This document shows positions 62,537 to 64,000 of a stretch of 64,000 nucleotides of DNA, piece by piece. The position numbers and the translations under genes were made by a program. This stretch comes from Amycolatopsis deserti (GTDB taxonomy: Bacteria; Actinomycetota; Actinomycetes; Mycobacteriales; Pseudonocardiaceae). The stretch is from the NCBI RefSeq assembly GCF_014653945.1, contig NZ_BNAU01000001.1, forward strand, positions 1,054,001 to 1,118,000, read 5' to 3'. The number at the start of each line of letters is the position of its first letter. Positions within the stretch are counted from its first letter, which is position 1. The notes beneath the pieces are model-generated. The model saw nothing but the letters and a program-made list of their open reading frames with translations. It was not told where the DNA came from and did no database searches.

Positions 62537-62863
62537 ATGCCCGTCTCCACCATCGACGCCACCGCCGGGATCACCACGCTGATCAACCAGTTCACGGTGG
62601 CGCCCGAGCGCCAGCAGGAGCTCATCGACGTGCTCGACCAGGCGACCGAGCAGGTCATGCGGCACCAACCTGGGTTCATCGCGGCCAACATCCACGCCAG
62701 CCTCGACGGCACCCACGTCGCCAACTACGCGCAGTGGGAGAGCGAGGAGGCGTTCCAGGCGATGCTCGCCAACCCGGAATGCCAGGAGCACATGCGCGCG
62801 GCCGCGCGGATCGGCTCCTTCGAGCCGGTGCTGTACCGCGTCGCCTCCGTGCACTGCCGCTGA
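62537..62863 (+). CDS. Antibiotic biosynthesis monooxygenase (ABM) family protein
   Basis: A 108-residue dimeric ferredoxin-like-fold protein: ITTLINQFTVAPERQQELIDVLDQATEQVMRHQPGFIAANIHASLDGTHVANYAQWESEEAFQAML. This is the ActVA-Orf6/YgiN-like pattern of cofactor-free monooxygenases; the small size gives no substrate. GAGGAGG precedes the ATG. It is divergent from the MarR regulator and presumably induced by its ligand, perhaps a quinone-like or aromatic compound. Confidence 0.86.
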   Translation: MPVSTIDATAGITTLINQFTVAPERQQELIDVLDQATEQVMRHQPGFIAANIHASLDGTHVANYAQWESEEAFQAMLANPECQEHMRAAARIGSFEPVLYRVASVHCR

Positions 62864-62991
62864 GGCGACGCGGTACGGTGATCACACGACCGACCGAGGA
62901 GGTGAGACCCGTTTCCGTTCCGGCAACCCGGGTGCTCCCCTCCGGCGACGAGTGAGTCGCGGGCGCCCGTTTCCCTGAAAGGCGCTTTGTC

Positions 62992-63759
62992 GTGTCCGTC
63001 GATGTCGAAACCGTTCTCGTGAGCCGTCTGCGGGCGGCCGGCTGTGTGTTCGCCGAGGATGAGGCCCGTCTGCTGCTGGAGGCCGCGTCCGGCCCGGCCG
63101 AGCTGGACGGCCTGGCCGCCCGGCGGGTCGCCGGTGAACCGCTCGAACAGGTCCTCGGCTGGGCCGGGTTCCGCGGCCTGCGCATCCACGTCGAGCCGGG
63201 CGTGTTCGTGCCCCGGCGCCGCACCGAGCTGCTGGTCGAGGAGGCGGTGCGGGTGGCCCCGCCACGCCCGGTGGCGGTGGACCTGTGCTGCGGTTCCGGC
63301 GCGCTGGGCGCGGCGCTGGCCGCCGAACTCGACCTCGTCGAGCTGTACGCCGCGGACCTCGACCCCGCGGCGGTGCGGTGCGCGCGCCGCAACGTCCCGG
63401 GCGAGGTCCACGAAGGCGACCTGTACTCCGCGCTGCCGGATGGGCTGCGCGGGCGCGTGGACCTGCTGGTCGTGAACGTGCCGTACGTGCCCACCGGCGC
63501 GGTCGCGCTGATGCCACCGGAAGCGCGCCTGCACGAACCGCAGCTCGCACTCGACGGCGGCGCCGATGGCCTGGACATCGCCCGCCGAGTCGTCGCCGGC
63601 GCCCCGGCCTGGCTCGCGCTGGGTGGGCACCTCCTGATCGAGACCAGCGAACGCCAGGCGCCGGCACTCGTCCGCGCCGCCAGCGGCGCCGGGCTGGTCC
63701 CGCGCGTGGTGACCTCGGACGAACTGGACGCGACCGCGCTCGTGGCCCGTCGTGACTGA
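62992..63759 (+). CDS. PrmC-like putative protein N5-glutamine methyltransferase
   Basis: A 255-residue SAM methyltransferase. The N-terminal helical part is short; then VPRRRTELLVEEAV, the SAM loop AVDLCCGSGALGAALA, LYAADLDPAAVRCARRN and DLLVVNVPYVPTGAVALMPPEARLHEPQLALDGGADGLDIARRV. The active-site motif NPPY of PrmC reads NVPY here, as in the paralogous actinobacterial group annotated as putative N5-glutamine methyltransferases, so it may not be the release-factor enzyme. GTG start. A 128-base stretch before it has a short GTG frame ending VLPSGDE. It overlaps the AraC gene start by eight bases. Confidence 0.85.
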   Translation: MSVDVETVLVSRLRAAGCVFAEDEARLLLEAASGPAELDGLAARRVAGEPLEQVLGWAGFRGLRIHVEPGVFVPRRRTELLVEEAVRVAPPRPVAVDLCCGSGALGAALAAELDLVELYAADLDPAAVRCARRNVPGEVHEGDLYSALPDGLRGRVDLLVVNVPYVPTGAVALMPPEARLHEPQLALDGGADGLDIARRVVAGAPAWLALGGHLLIETSERQAPALVRAASGAGLVPRVVTSDELDATALVARRD

Positions 63760-64000
63760 CCGGGTCGAGCACCGGTACGGGCCGGCGGGGATCCGGCTGG
63801 TCACCGCGTCGTTCCGCAGCCACCACTTCGTGCCGCACGCCCACGGCGAGTACGCGATCGCGGCCGTGGAACGCGGTGTCGAGGCGGTGCGCTACCGCGG
63901 CGGCACCGAGCACGTGCCCGCGGGCAGCCTGCTGCTCATCGACGCCGAGACCATTCACGCCGGACGCCCGGCGACCGACGAGGGCTGGGACTACCGCGTC
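63752..64000 (+). CDS. AraC family regulator, N-terminal part (runs off the window)
   Basis: 83 codons of the N-terminal cupin-like sensor domain: ASFRSHHFVPHAHGEYAIAAVERGVEAVRYRGG, EHVPAGSLLLIDAETIHAGRPATDEGWDYRV. The HxHxE-like and PG..LLI...H.G motifs are typical of the AraC effector-binding fold. The DNA-binding half lies outside the window. The GTG start overlaps the end of the methyltransferase gene by eight bases, so they share a transcript. Confidence 0.8.
   Translation, partial: MTDRVEHRYGPAGIRLVTASFRSHHFVPHAHGEYAIAAVERGVEAVRYRGGTEHVPAGSLLLIDAETIHAGRPATDEGWDYRV

Overview
This is a very GC-rich actinobacterial chromosome segment with strong G/C bias at third codon positions and many GTG starts. 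A MptB-type polyprenyl-phosphomannose alpha-1,6-mannosyltransferase, the DUF3090-SCO1664 pair, an F420-type PPOX protein and an ECF41 (SigJ-like) sigma factor point to the mycolate/Pseudonocardiales side of the phylum. Amycolatopsis or a close relative is my best guess, but this is inference. No rRNA, tRNA or CRISPR array was seen.

Layout. 0-3 kb: end of a quinone oxidoreductase, a NmrA-like reductase, and a TetR/MFS pair with a paired palindromic operator. 3-13.6 kb (minus strand): two large GH92 alpha-mannosidases; the downstream one overlaps a FUSC transporter, which overlaps malate dehydrogenase (four-base ATGA overlaps at both joints). A degenerate repeat array derived from the 3' end of the upstream mannosidase separates the two GH92 genes. 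13.7-21.3 kb: a D-aminopeptidase (DppA type) and an M20 peptidase diverge from a complete dipeptide ABC transporter operon. 21.4-27.6 kb: MptB, PPOX/F420 protein, LD-carboxypeptidase, S9 peptidase, DUF3090 and SCO1664. 27.6-31.7 kb: a tightly packed operon in which an ECF sigma factor is followed by a protein joining a zinc anti-sigma motif to an Asp23-like region, then several Asp23/Gls24-type proteins, a DUF2273-like peptide, a DUF6286-like membrane protein and an AmaP-like anchor. This is the most interesting system in the window.

31.7-36.5 kb: HxlR/MFS pair, DUF3097, and an NfeD-SPFH membrane pair. 36.6-37.6 kb: two gene remnants whose 5' ends have both been lost at one head-to-head junction. 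37.7-47.7 kb: MHS transporter, SGNH hydrolase, ECF41 sigma factor coupled to an NDH-2-like flavoprotein, amidase, CGNR regulator, patatin, SMP-30 protein and MFS. 47.7-51.6 kb: a tyrosine recombinase, a berberine-bridge-type FAD oxidase and a zinc-finger/coiled-coil protein with an AT-rich palindromic promoter, which may be a small accessory module.

51.7-64 kb: small accessory genes, mostly a regulator diverging from one enzyme (HxlR/MBL, LysR/SnoaL, MarR/ABM monooxygenase), several with visible palindromic operators. A NrtR-type NUDIX regulator is coupled to an ADP-ribosylglycohydrolase. Decay is visible at 56.1-57.6 kb (frameshifted phosphotriesterase-like lactonase, remnants of an isochorismatase and an AraC regulator) and 60.4-60.7 kb. 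The window ends inside an AraC-type regulator gene.
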